Assembly: GCA_963811365.1 (NCBI GenBank)
Contig: CAWEQW010000001.1
Location: 1 to 64,000, forward strand
Direction: 5' to 3'
DNA length: 64,000 nucleotides
DNA from: CAWEQW01 sp963811365
GTDB lineage: Bacteria; Actinomycetota; Actinomycetes; Propionibacteriales; Nocardioidaceae
The notes below the pieces were generated by a model. It had not been told where the DNA came from. It did no database searches and saw nothing but the letters and a program-made list of their open reading frames with translations. Shown piece by piece: positions 25,291 through 33,507 of the stretch. Numbering within the stretch: the first letter of the stretch is position 1; each line of letters begins with the position of its first letter. The position numbers and the translations under genes were made by a program.

Positions 25291-25532
25291 GGACGGGCGG
25301 CCCACTTGGCCTCGAAGCCGGCGCGGACGTCCTCAGCCGGGATCGCCTGGGATGGCTCGGCCTTGAGAGCGTCGTAAGCGGCGGCGGCTTCGGTGCGCAG
25401 CCACGACTCCGATGCCAGGTCGAAGGCCTCGTCCGGGTCGACCGATTCGAGCAATCGGAGAGCGACGTGCTTGCGCACGTCAGGAGGCAGTGACATCCCT
25501 GCCTCGTAGAACTCCGATTCGCTCAGCGACAT
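25287..25532 (-). CDS. Antitoxin of ParE-type module
   Basis: This acidic protein of 81 residues (SLSESEFYEAGMSLPPDVRK, LRLLESVDPDEAFDLASES, AIPAEDVRAGFEAKWAARP) resembles the short addiction-module antitoxins paired with ParE/RelE toxins (the DUF/TIGR02574-like type), with a C-terminal toxin-binding helix. It would neutralise the toxin encoded directly downstream, with which it shares an ATGA overlap. The start ATG 25532 lies only 10 bp after the stop of the truncated HEPN frame, so the module may be expressed from the upstream nucleotidyltransferase promoter. Confidence 0.75.
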   Translation of the reverse strand: MSLSESEFYEAGMSLPPDVRKHVALRLLESVDPDEAFDLASESWLRTEAAAAYDALKAEPSQAIPAEDVRAGFEAKWAARP

Positions 25533-25541
25533 GACGTCAGG

Positions 25542-25676
25542 TTACTCCGAGCACCGAGGCTGGCGCAGGAACGATCTCGCACGCGCGAGGTCTGCGGGCG
25601 CGACATCGAGACGTCGCGCCTCGACGAGCGCGAGGACCGTCGCCTGCTGGACGCGGGTGAGCGGGGTCAGCGCCAC
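25542..25676 (-). pseudogene. HEPN gene 5' fragment (copy C)
   Basis: GTG 25676, overlapping the end of the nucleotidyltransferase by 10 bases, opens a 44-codon frame (VALTPLTRVQQATVLALVEA, ADLARARSFLRQ). It matches the N-terminus of HEPN copy A closely, then stops after a junction (PRCSE). The catalytic C-terminal part is absent. The ParE-type toxin-antitoxin pair begins 10 bp further on the same strand. Confidence 0.75.
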
Positions 25677-26251
25677 GGCAGCTCCCCGATCACCGCGACC
25701 GCCGGGCCGCTGCGCACGTTGTCCATGAACCCGGACGGCGCCGCGAACTCCTCAGGGGTGAGGATCGTCGGGTTCACGGGACGGTGCACCGCGGCCTCGA
25801 CCCGCGTGCACGCCTCGTAGACCGCGTCCACGTCGGGCTCGCCGAGCACCATGACGTCGATGTCGTGCGGTGCCGGACCGGCATCCCCGAGCATCCGCGC
25901 GGCGAAGGAGCCGTAGAGGAACGCCGACTCGATCCCGTCGATACGGCCAAGCTCCTCGGCCAGCATCACCACCGTACCCGTCGCGACCATGAGGATCTCG
26001 CGCAAGGGGCCCACCAGCGGGCTCTCATCGTTGGCCCGGACCAGCCGTGTGCGGCCCACCTGGCGCTCGCTCAGGATGCCGGCGTCCAGCAAGCGCGCGA
26101 CCTCTCGGTGCACGGTCGGGTAGGCCAGGCCGGCCCGCTCAGCCAGGTCGGTGACGCTCAGCTCATCGCCGGTGAGCAACAGTGTGGAGAGGAGTCGCGC
26201 TTGACCGTCCGAGCGGAAGATCGGTGCGAGGAGCGGCGCCTCAGTTCTCAT
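25667..26251 (-). CDS. HTH-nucleotidyltransferase, MNT-type antitoxin (copy C)
   Basis: This is a second intact 194-residue winged-helix plus minimal-nucleotidyltransferase protein, about 93% identical to copy B by eye, with the same GS-x14-DxD active site (114-115, 130, 132). Most changes lie outside the motifs (for example V11I, I115F-type and R155H-type swaps), so both copies look functional. In known MNT-HEPN systems this is the antitoxin; here its HEPN partner is cut to 44 codons. ATG 26251 begins MRTEAPLLAP as in copy B. Sequence similarity between the loci ends right at this start, so each copy now has a different upstream control region. Confidence 0.83.
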   Translation of the reverse strand: MRTEAPLLAPIFRSDGQARLLSTLLLTGDELSVTDLAERAGLAYPTVHREVARLLDAGILSERQVGRTRLVRANDESPLVGPLREILMVATGTVVMLAEELGRIDGIESAFLYGSFAARMLGDAGPAPHDIDVMVLGEPDVDAVYEACTRVEAAVHRPVNPTILTPEEFAAPSGFMDNVRSGPAVAVIGELPWR

Positions 26252-26597
26252 ATAGAACGCCGCCGACCGCTATGGGAGCCAGCAGCGGCGTCAGCCCGTC
26301 GAGGAACCGCGGCCGCCGGTCTCGAAGTACGTCGGTGGAATCGGCATCTGACGTCAGCGGCGGCGCTTACGCGCGCGGGGCGGTGGCCACCGCACAGGGA
26401 CGCTGAGCTCGCCGGCGAGCCAAGCGCTGAATCCGGCGGGGTCGCGAGGCGGCGTGTCCTGAGAGGCGATGGCCGCAGCCGCTGACCTGCACGTTTGGCC
26501 TCAGAGAGAGCCACATATGCCCATCATCTGCGGAAGTCGGGTCTGTGCGGACTGGCAGGGGTCACACCCCTCTGAGGACCTGCGGTCTTACGCCGAT
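26252..26597. other. Gene-less stretch with a possible gene tail
   Basis: No complete gene is supported in these 346 bp. On the minus strand a frame ending at 26354 reads like a natural C-terminus (DPAGFSAWLAGELSVPVRW then a basic RARKRRR end) but lacks a start. It is probably the remnant of a gene cut at the border of the accessory region. The leader of the nucleotidyltransferase also lies here. Confidence 0.4.
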
Positions 26598-27674
26598 TCA
26601 CACGTTGAAGCGGAACTCGACCACGTCACCGTCCTGCATCACGTAGTCCTTGCCCTCGATCCGCACCCGGCCTGCCGACTTGGCGGCGTTCATCGACCCG
26701 GCCTCCATCAGGTCGTCGTAGGTGACGATCTCGGCCTTGATGAAGCCGCGCTGGAAGTCGGTGTGGATCACGCCGGCCGCCTCAGGGGCCGTGGCGCCCT
26801 TGGGGATCGTCCAGGCGCGGGTCTCCTTGGGACCGGCGGTGAGGTAGGTCTGCAGCCCGAGAGTGTCGAAGCCGACCCTCGCGAGGACGTCGAGCCCGGG
26901 CTCGTCGATGCCCATCTCGGCCAGCATCTCCCGCGCCTCGTCGTCGTCGTCCAGCTCGACGAGCTCCGCCTCGAACTTGGCGTCGAGGAAGATCGCCTCC
27001 GACGGCGCGACCAGATCGCGCATCCGCTTCTTGAGCTCCTCGTCGCCGAGCTCGTCGCCGTCGCAGTTGAACACGAAGATGGACGGCTTGGCGGTCAGCA
27101 GCATCAGCTCGCGCAGCAGTGCCTTGTCGATCGCCGTGGCGATCACCGGCGTACCGGCTTCGAGGGCCTCCGTTGCCTCCTTGGCGGCGGCCACGACCGG
27201 GCCGAGCTCCTTCCTGCCCCTCGCCTCCTTCTCCAGCCGTGGCAGCGCCTTCTCGAGAGTCTGCAGGTCGGCGAGGATCAGCTCGGTCTGGATCGTCGAG
27301 ATGTCGTCGGCCGGGTTGAGCGCACCCTCGACGTGAGTCACGTCCTCGTCGCGGAACACCCGGGTCACCTGGCAGATCGCCGACGACTCACGGATGTGGG
27401 ACAGGAACTTGTTGCCGAGTCCCTCCCCCTCCGAGGCACCGCGCACGATCCCGGCGATGTCGACGAACTCCACCGTGGCCGGCAGGATCTTCGCGGAGCC
27501 GAACATCTCCGCGAGCCTCGCCAGCCGCGGGTCCGGCACGCCCACCACCCCCACGTTCGGCTCGATCGTGGCGAACGGGTAGTTCGCCGCGAGCACGTCG
27601 TTCTTGGTGAGGGCGTTGAAGAGGGTCGACTTGCCCGCGTTGGGCAGGCCGACGATTCCGATGGTGAGAGCCAC
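26598..27674 (-). CDS. ychF: Redox-regulated ATPase YchF
   Basis: This 358-residue Obg-like ATPase is one of the most conserved bacterial P-loop proteins, bound to ribosomes and linked to oxidative-stress responses. The P-loop is GLPNAGKS at residues 8-15, G2/G3 follow in DIAGIVRGASEGEG, and the C-terminal TGS-like domain ends with the typical KDYVMQDGDVVEFRFNV. The altered G4 motif (FNCDG) is that of YchF, which prefers ATP over GTP. It is full length with ATG 27674 and stands alone, divergent from xth. It marks the return to core genome after the accessory region. Confidence 0.96.
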   Translation of the reverse strand: MALTIGIVGLPNAGKSTLFNALTKNDVLAANYPFATIEPNVGVVGVPDPRLARLAEMFGSAKILPATVEFVDIAGIVRGASEGEGLGNKFLSHIRESSAICQVTRVFRDEDVTHVEGALNPADDISTIQTELILADLQTLEKALPRLEKEARGRKELGPVVAAAKEATEALEAGTPVIATAIDKALLRELMLLTAKPSIFVFNCDGDELGDEELKKRMRDLVAPSEAIFLDAKFEAELVELDDDDEAREMLAEMGIDEPGLDVLARVGFDTLGLQTYLTAGPKETRAWTIPKGATAPEAAGVIHTDFQRGFIKAEIVTYDDLMEAGSMNAAKSAGRVRIEGKDYVMQDGDVVEFRFNV

Positions 27675-27746
27675 GTGCGAGGAGTCTACGGGGGACGGGT
27701 ACCGCGAGCCGAATCGGCGGAGACCGGGTGGCTAGGGTGACCGGTC

Positions 27747-28538
27747 ATGCGGATCGCCACCTGGAACGTGAACTCCGTCCGGTCCCGGATCGACCGGGTG
27801 GAGGCGCTGCTGCGACGTCACGAGATCGACGTGCTCGCGCTCCAGGAGACCAAGGCTCGCGACGACCAGTGGCCGGTGATGGGCCTCGAGGCGATGGGCT
27901 ACGAGGTCGCCACCTACGGCGTCGACCAGTGGAACGGGGTCGCGATCGCGTCGCGGGTCGGCGTCGAGGACGTCCAGCAGGGCTTCGAGGGCATGCCCGG
28001 GTACGGCGAGCCCCCGGCCGTCGAGGCCCGGGCGCTGGGCGCGACGTGCGGCGGAGTCCGGGTCTGGTCCCTCTACGTCCCGAACGGGAGGGCAGTCGGC
28101 GACCCGCACCTCGACTACAAGCTGGCCTGGCTCGGCGCGCTGCGGGACGCGGCGCGCGGCTGGCTGCTCGACGACCCGCAGGCCCAGGTCGCGCTGGTCG
28201 GCGACTGGAACATCGCCCCGCTCGACGAGGACGTCTTCGACATCACCCGCTTCGCGCGCTCGACGCACGTGACGCCGCCCGAACGAGCGGCTTTCCAGGC
28301 GGTCGTCGAGGCCGGGTACGCCGACCTCGTCCGGCCGGTCCTCCCCGGCCCCGAGGTGTTCACCTACTGGGACTACTACCGCCAGCGGTTCGAGCGGAAC
28401 CGCGGGATGCGCATCGACTTCCTGCTCGGGTCGCCGGCCCTGGCCGCGCGGGTGTCCGGCGCCCTCATCGACCGGGAGGAACGGGCCGGCAAGGGCGCCA
28501 GCGACCATGCCCCGGTGATCGTCGACCTGGCGGACTGA
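27747..28538 (+). CDS. xth: Exodeoxyribonuclease III
   Basis: This 263-residue Mg-dependent AP endonuclease/3'-exonuclease repairs abasic sites. All signature motifs of the ExoIII/APE1 family are present: TWNVNSVRSRI at the start, the metal ligand Glu in LQETKARDDQ, the GDWNIAPLDEDV motif with catalytic Asp and Asn, and GASDHAPVIVDL at the C-terminus with the catalytic Asp-His pair. ATG 27747 is the family start. It is followed by rmuC after a 58-bp gap, a reasonable DNA-metabolism pairing. Confidence 0.95.
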   Translation: MRIATWNVNSVRSRIDRVEALLRRHEIDVLALQETKARDDQWPVMGLEAMGYEVATYGVDQWNGVAIASRVGVEDVQQGFEGMPGYGEPPAVEARALGATCGGVRVWSLYVPNGRAVGDPHLDYKLAWLGALRDAARGWLLDDPQAQVALVGDWNIAPLDEDVFDITRFARSTHVTPPERAAFQAVVEAGYADLVRPVLPGPEVFTYWDYYRQRFERNRGMRIDFLLGSPALAARVSGALIDREERAGKGASDHAPVIVDLAD

Positions 28539-28596
28539 CGCGCCCGCGGGCCTGACCTCAACCTAAATGTCGGTGCCGCCCGGCATCCTCAGGGGC

Positions 28597-29766
28597 ATGG
28601 ACATCGGTACGACGCTCATCCTGCTGCTGGTGCTGCTCGTCGGGCTCGCCCTCGGAGGCGCCGTCGGCGTGCTCTGGGCCCGCTCCGGTCTCGGGCGCGC
28701 CACGGCGCTGCGCGCGGTCGAGTCGCGCGCGGCCGACCACGCCGTGGTCAAGGACAGCCTCGACCGGCTGCACGACCAGATGCGCGACCTCGAGCAGCAG
28801 CGAGTGGCGTGGCAGGGCCAGCTCCGCCAGCAGGTCGACGACATGCGCTCCTCGACCGAGACACTCCGGCGCGAGACCGCGAGCCTGTCGACGGCGCTGC
28901 GACGGCCGCAGGTCCGTGGCCGGTGGGGCGAGCTGCACCTCCGCCGAGCCGTGGAGATCGCCGGGCTGGTGGCACGCTGCGACTTCGACGAGCAGGTGTC
29001 GCTCACCCAGGACGGCCCGGCCGGCGACCGGCGGACGCTGCGGCCCGACCTGGTGGTGCACCTCGCCGGCGGCAAGCAGGTGGTCGTCGACGCGAAGGTG
29101 CCGCTCGACGCGTTCCTCGACGCGACGGCGGCCGACGGGGACGAGGAACGTGACCACCACCTCCGACGGCACGCCCGACAGCTCCGGCAGCACGTCGACA
29201 CCCTCTCGGCCAAGGCCTACTGGCGGGCGCTGCCTGCGACGCCGGAGTTCGTGGTGCTGTTCGTGCCCGGCGAGTCCTTCCTGTCCGCGGCGCTCGAGGC
29301 GGACCCGTCACTGCTCGGTGACGCAGCCGCGCAGGACGTCATCCTCGCCACCCCCACGACGCTGATCGCCCTGCTGCGCACCGTGGCGCACGCCTGGACC
29401 CAGCAGACCCTCGCCGACAAGGCCCGCGAGATCCATCTGCTCGGCCGCGAGCTCTACGAGAGGCTCGGCACCCTCGGCGGCCACCTGGACCGCCTGGGGC
29501 GTGCGCTCACCACGGCGGTGGGCTCCTACAACCGGGCGGTCGGCTCGCTGGAGACCCGGGTGCTGGTCGCGGCCCGGCGGTTCTCCGAGCTGGAGGTCAG
29601 CCGCGACGAGCTCGGCAGCGCCGAACCGGTGCTCGAGTCGGTGCGGCCGCTGACCGCGCCGGAGCTGCTGGAGTCCGTCGCGGAGCCCCGCGCGGAGCTC
29701 GACTTCGAGCTCCCGGGCGGACGGAGCGGGGACGAGGGGGTGGCGGGCAGGACCGACAGTGCGTGA
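28597..29766 (+). CDS. rmuC: DNA recombination protein RmuC
   Basis: This 389-residue protein begins with a membrane anchor (TLILLLVLLVGLALGGAVGVLWA), then a coiled coil (about 30-105), then the RmuC nuclease-like domain (RGRWGELHLRRAVEIAGLV, LRPDLVVHLAGGKQVVVDAKVP, FVVLFVPGESFLSAAL, EIHLLGRELYERLGTLGGH). RmuC limits inversions at short inverted repeats and is predicted to be a restriction-fold nuclease; the VVDAKVP stretch carries the D...xK pattern. ATG 28597 is preferred over ATG 28567 because it places the hydrophobic helix at the N-terminus. Confidence 0.92.
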   Translation: MDIGTTLILLLVLLVGLALGGAVGVLWARSGLGRATALRAVESRAADHAVVKDSLDRLHDQMRDLEQQRVAWQGQLRQQVDDMRSSTETLRRETASLSTALRRPQVRGRWGELHLRRAVEIAGLVARCDFDEQVSLTQDGPAGDRRTLRPDLVVHLAGGKQVVVDAKVPLDAFLDATAADGDEERDHHLRRHARQLRQHVDTLSAKAYWRALPATPEFVVLFVPGESFLSAALEADPSLLGDAAAQDVILATPTTLIALLRTVAHAWTQQTLADKAREIHLLGRELYERLGTLGGHLDRLGRALTTAVGSYNRAVGSLETRVLVAARRFSELEVSRDELGSAEPVLESVRPLTAPELLESVAEPRAELDFELPGGRSGDEGVAGRTDSA

Positions 29767-29820
29767 GCGTGACCGGCGCGGCGCCGCGACGAGGCGTTGA
29801 CGAGCCTCTACCTTGGCAGC

Positions 29821-30276
29821 GTGAGCGGCAGGCGCACGCTGTGGACCGAGGGCCGACGCCCCGGTCGGGTGGTCACCGCCGCCGCGGCGCTGGTCGTGGT
29901 CGTGGCGGTGCTTCTCGAGCTGCTCGTGCACAACCGGCTGGGCTGGTTCTTCGATCTGGTGTTCGTGGCTGCCTGCGTCGGCGCGGCGCTCGGGGTCCGA
30001 GCGCAGGACTTCTTCGTGATCGGCGTGTTCCCGCCGCTGTTGATGGCGGCCACGGTCCTGGTGCTGGCGGTGCTCGACCGCGGTGCGGTGGCCGGGGCGG
30101 ACGACGGGCTCGTGCAGGCGCTTGTGTCCGGGCTGGCGCACCACGCGGGGGCGCTGGTGGCCGGGTACCTCCTGACCCTCGGTGTGCTGGCTCTGCGCCA
30201 GGTGGCGATCAAGAACTCCGGCACGATCCGGCAGCCGCGCCGGCGTCAGCCGGTCGGCGCCGGTCGGCGCGGCTGA
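29821..30276 (+). CDS. DUF6542-type membrane protein
   Basis: This 151-residue protein has four hydrophobic helices (AAAALVVVVAVLLELL, LGWFFDLVFVAACVGAAL, VIGVFPPLLMAATVLVLAV and ALVAGYLLTLGVLALRQVA) and a basic C-terminus. It fits the actinobacterial DUF6542 family, commonly found beside ispH, as here. The function is unknown. The GTG at 29821 is chosen because it precedes a natural hydrophilic N-terminus; a TTG at 29797 is an alternative. It is convergent with ispH, only 24 bp away. Confidence 0.75.
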   Translation: MSGRRTLWTEGRRPGRVVTAAAALVVVVAVLLELLVHNRLGWFFDLVFVAACVGAALGVRAQDFFVIGVFPPLLMAATVLVLAVLDRGAVAGADDGLVQALVSGLAHHAGALVAGYLLTLGVLALRQVAIKNSGTIRQPRRRQPVGAGRRG

Positions 30277-30300
30277 GCATCCGCAGCGTCGGGTGCGGGA

Positions 30301-31329
30301 TCAGACCCGTGCGGCCTCGGCCGCCCGGGCCTCGGCGGCGCGGAGGTCGCGGCGGAGCTCCGGAGGCAGCGCGAAGATCAGCGACTCCTCGGCGCTGTGC
30401 ACCGCGCGGGCGTCCGGGTAGCCGCGGTCGGCGAGGAAGTCCACGACACCCTGCACCAGCTCCTCCGGCACGGACGCGCCCGAGGTGACACTGACCGTGC
30501 GCACCCCGTCGAGCCACGTCTCCTGGATCTCCGAGGCGTCGTCGACACGGTGCGCGGCCCGCGCGCCGGCCTCCAGCGCCACCTCGACCAGCCGCACCGA
30601 GTTCGACGAGTTGCCGGAGCCGACCACGACGACCAGGTCCGCCTCACGGGAGATCTCCTTGATCGCCGTCTGGCGGTTCTGGGTGGCGTAGCAGATGTCG
30701 TCCGAGGGCGGGTCCAGCAGCTGCGGGAACCGCTCGCGGATCGCCGCGACGGTCTCCAGGGTCTCGTCGACGGACAGCGTCGTCTGGGACAGCCACGCCA
30801 CCTTCGCGGGGTCGCGGACCTGGATGTCCGCCACGTCCGCGGGCCCCTGGACGAGCTGGATGTTCCCCGGTGCCTCGCCGGCGGTGCCCTCGACCTCTTC
30901 GTGGCCGGCGTGCCCGATCAGGAGGATGTCGTAGTCCTCGGTGGCGAACCGCTTGGCCTCGTGGTGCACCTTGGTCACCAGCGGGCACGTCGCGTCGATG
31001 GTCTTCAGCGACCGGGCCTCCGCCTGCTGATGGACCTCCGGTGACACGCCGTGCGCCGAGAAGACCACGGTGCCGCCCTCGGGCACCTCGCCGAGCTCCT
31101 CGACGAACACGGCGCCGCGGCCCTCCAGCGTGGCCACGACGTGCCGGTTGTGCACGATCTGCTTGCGGACGTACACCGGCGCGCCGTACAGGTCGAGCGC
31201 CTTCTCCACGGTGATCACGGCCCGGTCGACGCCGGCGCAGTAGCCACGCGGCGCGGCGAGCAGGACCGACCGACGCTCCGCCTCGGAGGCGTCCAGGACG
31301 GGCGGGATCCCCAGGTCCGAAGTGCTCAT
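30301..31329 (-). CDS. ispH: 4-hydroxy-3-methylbut-2-enyl diphosphate reductase
   Basis: IspH is the last enzyme of the MEP isoprenoid pathway and reduces HMBPP to IPP and DMAPP with a 4Fe-4S cluster. The three cluster cysteines are visible in APRGYCAGVDRA, KTIDATCPLVTKVH and DDICYATQNRQ, and the catalytic TQ/SSNS motifs (VVVGSGNSSNSVRLVEV) follow. The protein is 342 residues with a short actinobacterial N-terminal extension and an Ala/Arg-rich tail. The start is ATG 31329; ATG 31338 is a close in-frame alternative. It is divergent from xseA with 37 bp between them. Confidence 0.96.
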   Translation of the reverse strand: MSTSDLGIPPVLDASEAERRSVLLAAPRGYCAGVDRAVITVEKALDLYGAPVYVRKQIVHNRHVVATLEGRGAVFVEELGEVPEGGTVVFSAHGVSPEVHQQAEARSLKTIDATCPLVTKVHHEAKRFATEDYDILLIGHAGHEEVEGTAGEAPGNIQLVQGPADVADIQVRDPAKVAWLSQTTLSVDETLETVAAIRERFPQLLDPPSDDICYATQNRQTAIKEISREADLVVVVGSGNSSNSVRLVEVALEAGARAAHRVDDASEIQETWLDGVRTVSVTSGASVPEELVQGVVDFLADRGYPDARAVHSAEESLIFALPPELRRDLRAAEARAAEAARV

Positions 31330-31366
31330 GGACTCCATCGTAGGTGGTCTCCCATAGGGTGCTGGC

Positions 31367-32653
31367 GTGGCACTCGAGACGTCCCCGGAGCGACCGGCGC
31401 CGGTCCGGCAGATCGCGAACCTGGTCGCGGGCTGGATCGACCGGCTGGGTGCGGTGTGGGTCGAGGGCCAGGTCGCCCAGCTCAGCCGTCGCCAGGGGAT
31501 GAGCACGGTCTTCCTCACCCTGCGCGACCCGGTGGCCGACGTCTCCGTGCCGGTGACCTGTTCGCGCCAGCTGTTCGACTCGCTGAACCCGCCGGTCGTC
31601 GAGGGCGCCAGCGTCGTGGTGCACGCCAAGCCCACCTACTACGCCAACCGCGGCACCTTGAGCCTGCGGGCCGGCGACATCCGGATGGTCGGGCTCGGGG
31701 AGCTGCTCGCCCGCATCGAGCGGCGCCGCCAGCTGCTGGCAGCCGAGGGGCTGTTCGCGCGCGAGCTGAAGCGCCGGCTGCCGTTCCTGCCGGGCTGCGT
31801 CGGTCTGGTGACCGGGCGCGAGTCCGCGGCCGAGCGCGACGTGCTGGAGAACGCCCGCAGGCGCTGGCCGGCGGTGCGCTTCCGGGTGCAGAACACCGCC
31901 GTGCAGGGGCCGAACGCCGCCGCGGAGGTCGCCGAGGCGCTGCGGACCCTCGAGCGCGACCCCGACGTGGACGTGATCGTGGTCGCGCGCGGCGGAGGCT
32001 CGGTGGAGGACCTCCTGCCGTTCTCCGACGAGGGGCTGCTGCGCGCCGTGCATGCGCTGCGCACGCCGGTCGTCTCGGCGATCGGCCACGAGCCGGACGC
32101 ACCGTTGCTGGACCTGGTGGCCGACGTTCGCGCGTCCACGCCCACTGACGCAGCCAAGCTGGTCGTTCCCGACGTCCGCGAGGAGCTGGACCGGGTGCTG
32201 CGGCTGCGTGACCGCGGCCGGCAGCTGCTGGTCACCTGGCTGACGCACCAGCAGGCACAGCTCGACGGCGTGCGCGGCCGGCCGAGTCTCGCCGACCCGC
32301 GAGGTGGCCTCGCGGACCGTGGCCGCGAGGTCGACGACCTGCGCGACCGGAGCAGGCGGTGCCTGGACAACCGGCTGCACCGTGCGTCCGACGACCTCGG
32401 CCACCAGCTGGCCCGGGTCCGCGGGCTCTCCCCCCTGGCCACGCTCGAGCGGGGGTACGCCGTGCTCCAGGACGACCGCGGTCACGTCGTGACGAGCGTG
32501 GCGGCGCTCCGCCCCGAGCAGGCCGTCCGGGTCCGGGTGGCCGACGGGCGGGTCGACGCGGTCGTGACCGGCACGGCGCACGACCGGGCCGACCGTCCGG
32601 CCGAGGACCCGGACAGGTCCGACGCACCCACCCTTAGGAAGGGCAGCCGATGA
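31367..32653 (+). CDS. xseA: Exodeoxyribonuclease VII large subunit
   Basis: This 428-residue XseA forms exonuclease VII with XseB and degrades single-stranded DNA. An N-terminal OB-fold (about 15-105: WVEGQVAQLSRRQGMSTVF) precedes the catalytic domain with the conserved VGLVTGRESAAERD, VIVVARGGGSVEDLLPF and AIGHEPDAPLLDLVADVRASTPTDAA. The Leu/Arg-rich coiled-coil C-terminus holds the XseB-binding region and ends in an OB-like segment (LERGYAVLQDDRGHVV). The start is GTG 31367. The stop overlaps the xseB start by ATGA, giving the expected two-gene operon. Confidence 0.95.
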   Translation: MALETSPERPAPVRQIANLVAGWIDRLGAVWVEGQVAQLSRRQGMSTVFLTLRDPVADVSVPVTCSRQLFDSLNPPVVEGASVVVHAKPTYYANRGTLSLRAGDIRMVGLGELLARIERRRQLLAAEGLFARELKRRLPFLPGCVGLVTGRESAAERDVLENARRRWPAVRFRVQNTAVQGPNAAAEVAEALRTLERDPDVDVIVVARGGGSVEDLLPFSDEGLLRAVHALRTPVVSAIGHEPDAPLLDLVADVRASTPTDAAKLVVPDVREELDRVLRLRDRGRQLLVTWLTHQQAQLDGVRGRPSLADPRGGLADRGREVDDLRDRSRRCLDNRLHRASDDLGHQLARVRGLSPLATLERGYAVLQDDRGHVVTSVAALRPEQAVRVRVADGRVDAVVTGTAHDRADRPAEDPDRSDAPTLRKGSR

Positions 32654-32859
32654 GCGACCCCGAGGACCAGCTGACCTACGAACAGGCCCGCGAGGAGCTC
32701 GTCGAGGTCGTCCGTCAGCTCGAGGCGGGCGGCACGACCCTCGAGGAGTCGCTCGCGCTCTGGGAGCGGGGCGAGCGCTTGGCGCAGCGCTGCCAGGCGT
32801 TCCTCGACGGTGCCCGTCGGCGGCTCGACGAGGTGCTGGCGGAGCGCGACGCGCACTGA
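32650..32859 (+). CDS. xseB: Exodeoxyribonuclease VII small subunit
   Basis: This 69-residue XseB protein has the typical helical hairpin (TYEQAREELVEVVRQLEAGG, TLEESLALWERGERLAQRC, FLDGARRRLDEVL). Several copies wrap around the coiled coil of XseA. It begins with ATGA overlapping the xseA stop, indicating translational coupling. A short 15-bp tandem repeat follows just after its stop. Confidence 0.95.
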   Translation: MSDPEDQLTYEQAREELVEVVRQLEAGGTTLEESLALWERGERLAQRCQAFLDGARRRLDEVLAERDAH

Positions 32860-32875
32860 GTGAGCCGCGGCCGGG

Positions 32876-32929
32876 GCTCAGCGGGCGACGGCTCAGCGGG
32901 CGACGGCTCAGCGGGCGACGGCTCAGCGC
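32876..32929. repeat. 15-bp tandem repeat, about 3.5 copies
   Basis: Three exact copies of GCTCAGCGGGCGACG lie at 32876-32890, 32891-32905 and 32906-32920, followed by a partial copy that runs into the stop codon of the DUF4245 gene. The repeat fills the short gap between the convergent xseB and DUF4245 genes. Confidence 0.9.
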
Positions 32930-33453
32930 AGCGACGCGACGTAGGCCGCGAGCCGGGCACGCGGCACGTCGTGCCCGATGACCAGCGTCGTGGTGTTCCC
33001 GGCGCGACGCACGAGCGCCAGGTCCCCGCGCTGGTCGGTCCAGGTCGCCCAGGTGTCCCCGCCGACGGTCGCGGGTCGGCCCGGGCGGGGGTGCGGGGCG
33101 ACGTACGCGCGGACCATGCTGTGCACGGACTGGTCGCCCTGCTCGAGTCCGACGTACCGGTTCTGGTCCGTCAGCACACCGAGGTGCCAGTGCTGGTCGG
33201 GCTTCGGGGTGAACCCCACCGTGGTCGCGCGCCAGCCGTGCGGCAGCCGGGGCGGCGCCAGGACGGTGAAGGCCGCCTGCTGCCGCGCGTAGCGGGCAGC
33301 CTGGTGGTAGCCGACGGACGGAGTCGGCGAGGCGGGGTCGGTGTGGTTGAGCGCCCGCAGGAGCATGTAGCCGCCGATCACCATCAGCAGCACGACCAGC
33401 GCCCCGACCAGCCCGGACGCCGACCGCTGGTATCTGCCGGACTGCTCGCTCAC
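32923..33453 (-). CDS. DUF4245 membrane-anchored protein
   Basis: This 176-residue protein has an N-terminal membrane helix (GLVGALVVLLMVIGGYMLL) and an extracytoplasmic domain of the actinobacterial DUF4245 family (YARQQAAFTVLAPPRLPHGWR, GFTPKPDQHWHLGVLT, ATVGGDTWATWTDQRGDLALVR, TTLVIGHDV). The function is unknown; the family is often found beside xseB and glpX, as in this window. The start at GTG 33453 lies directly after GGAGGA, which is unusually close; no better in-frame start precedes the membrane helix. Confidence 0.85.
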   Translation of the reverse strand: MSEQSGRYQRSASGLVGALVVLLMVIGGYMLLRALNHTDPASPTPSVGYHQAARYARQQAAFTVLAPPRLPHGWRATTVGFTPKPDQHWHLGVLTDQNRYVGLEQGDQSVHSMVRAYVAPHPRPGRPATVGGDTWATWTDQRGDLALVRRAGNTTTLVIGHDVPRARLAAYVASLR

Positions 33454-33507
33454 TCCTCCATGGTCGCAGCCGGCCGGTGGTGCGCCACGCGCGGCTAGGC
33501 TGCGCCG

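Noticed and set aside
32876..32929. Possible CRISPR-like or iteron repeats after xseB
   Set aside because: The units are 15 bp and contiguous without spacers, with no replication or cas genes nearby.
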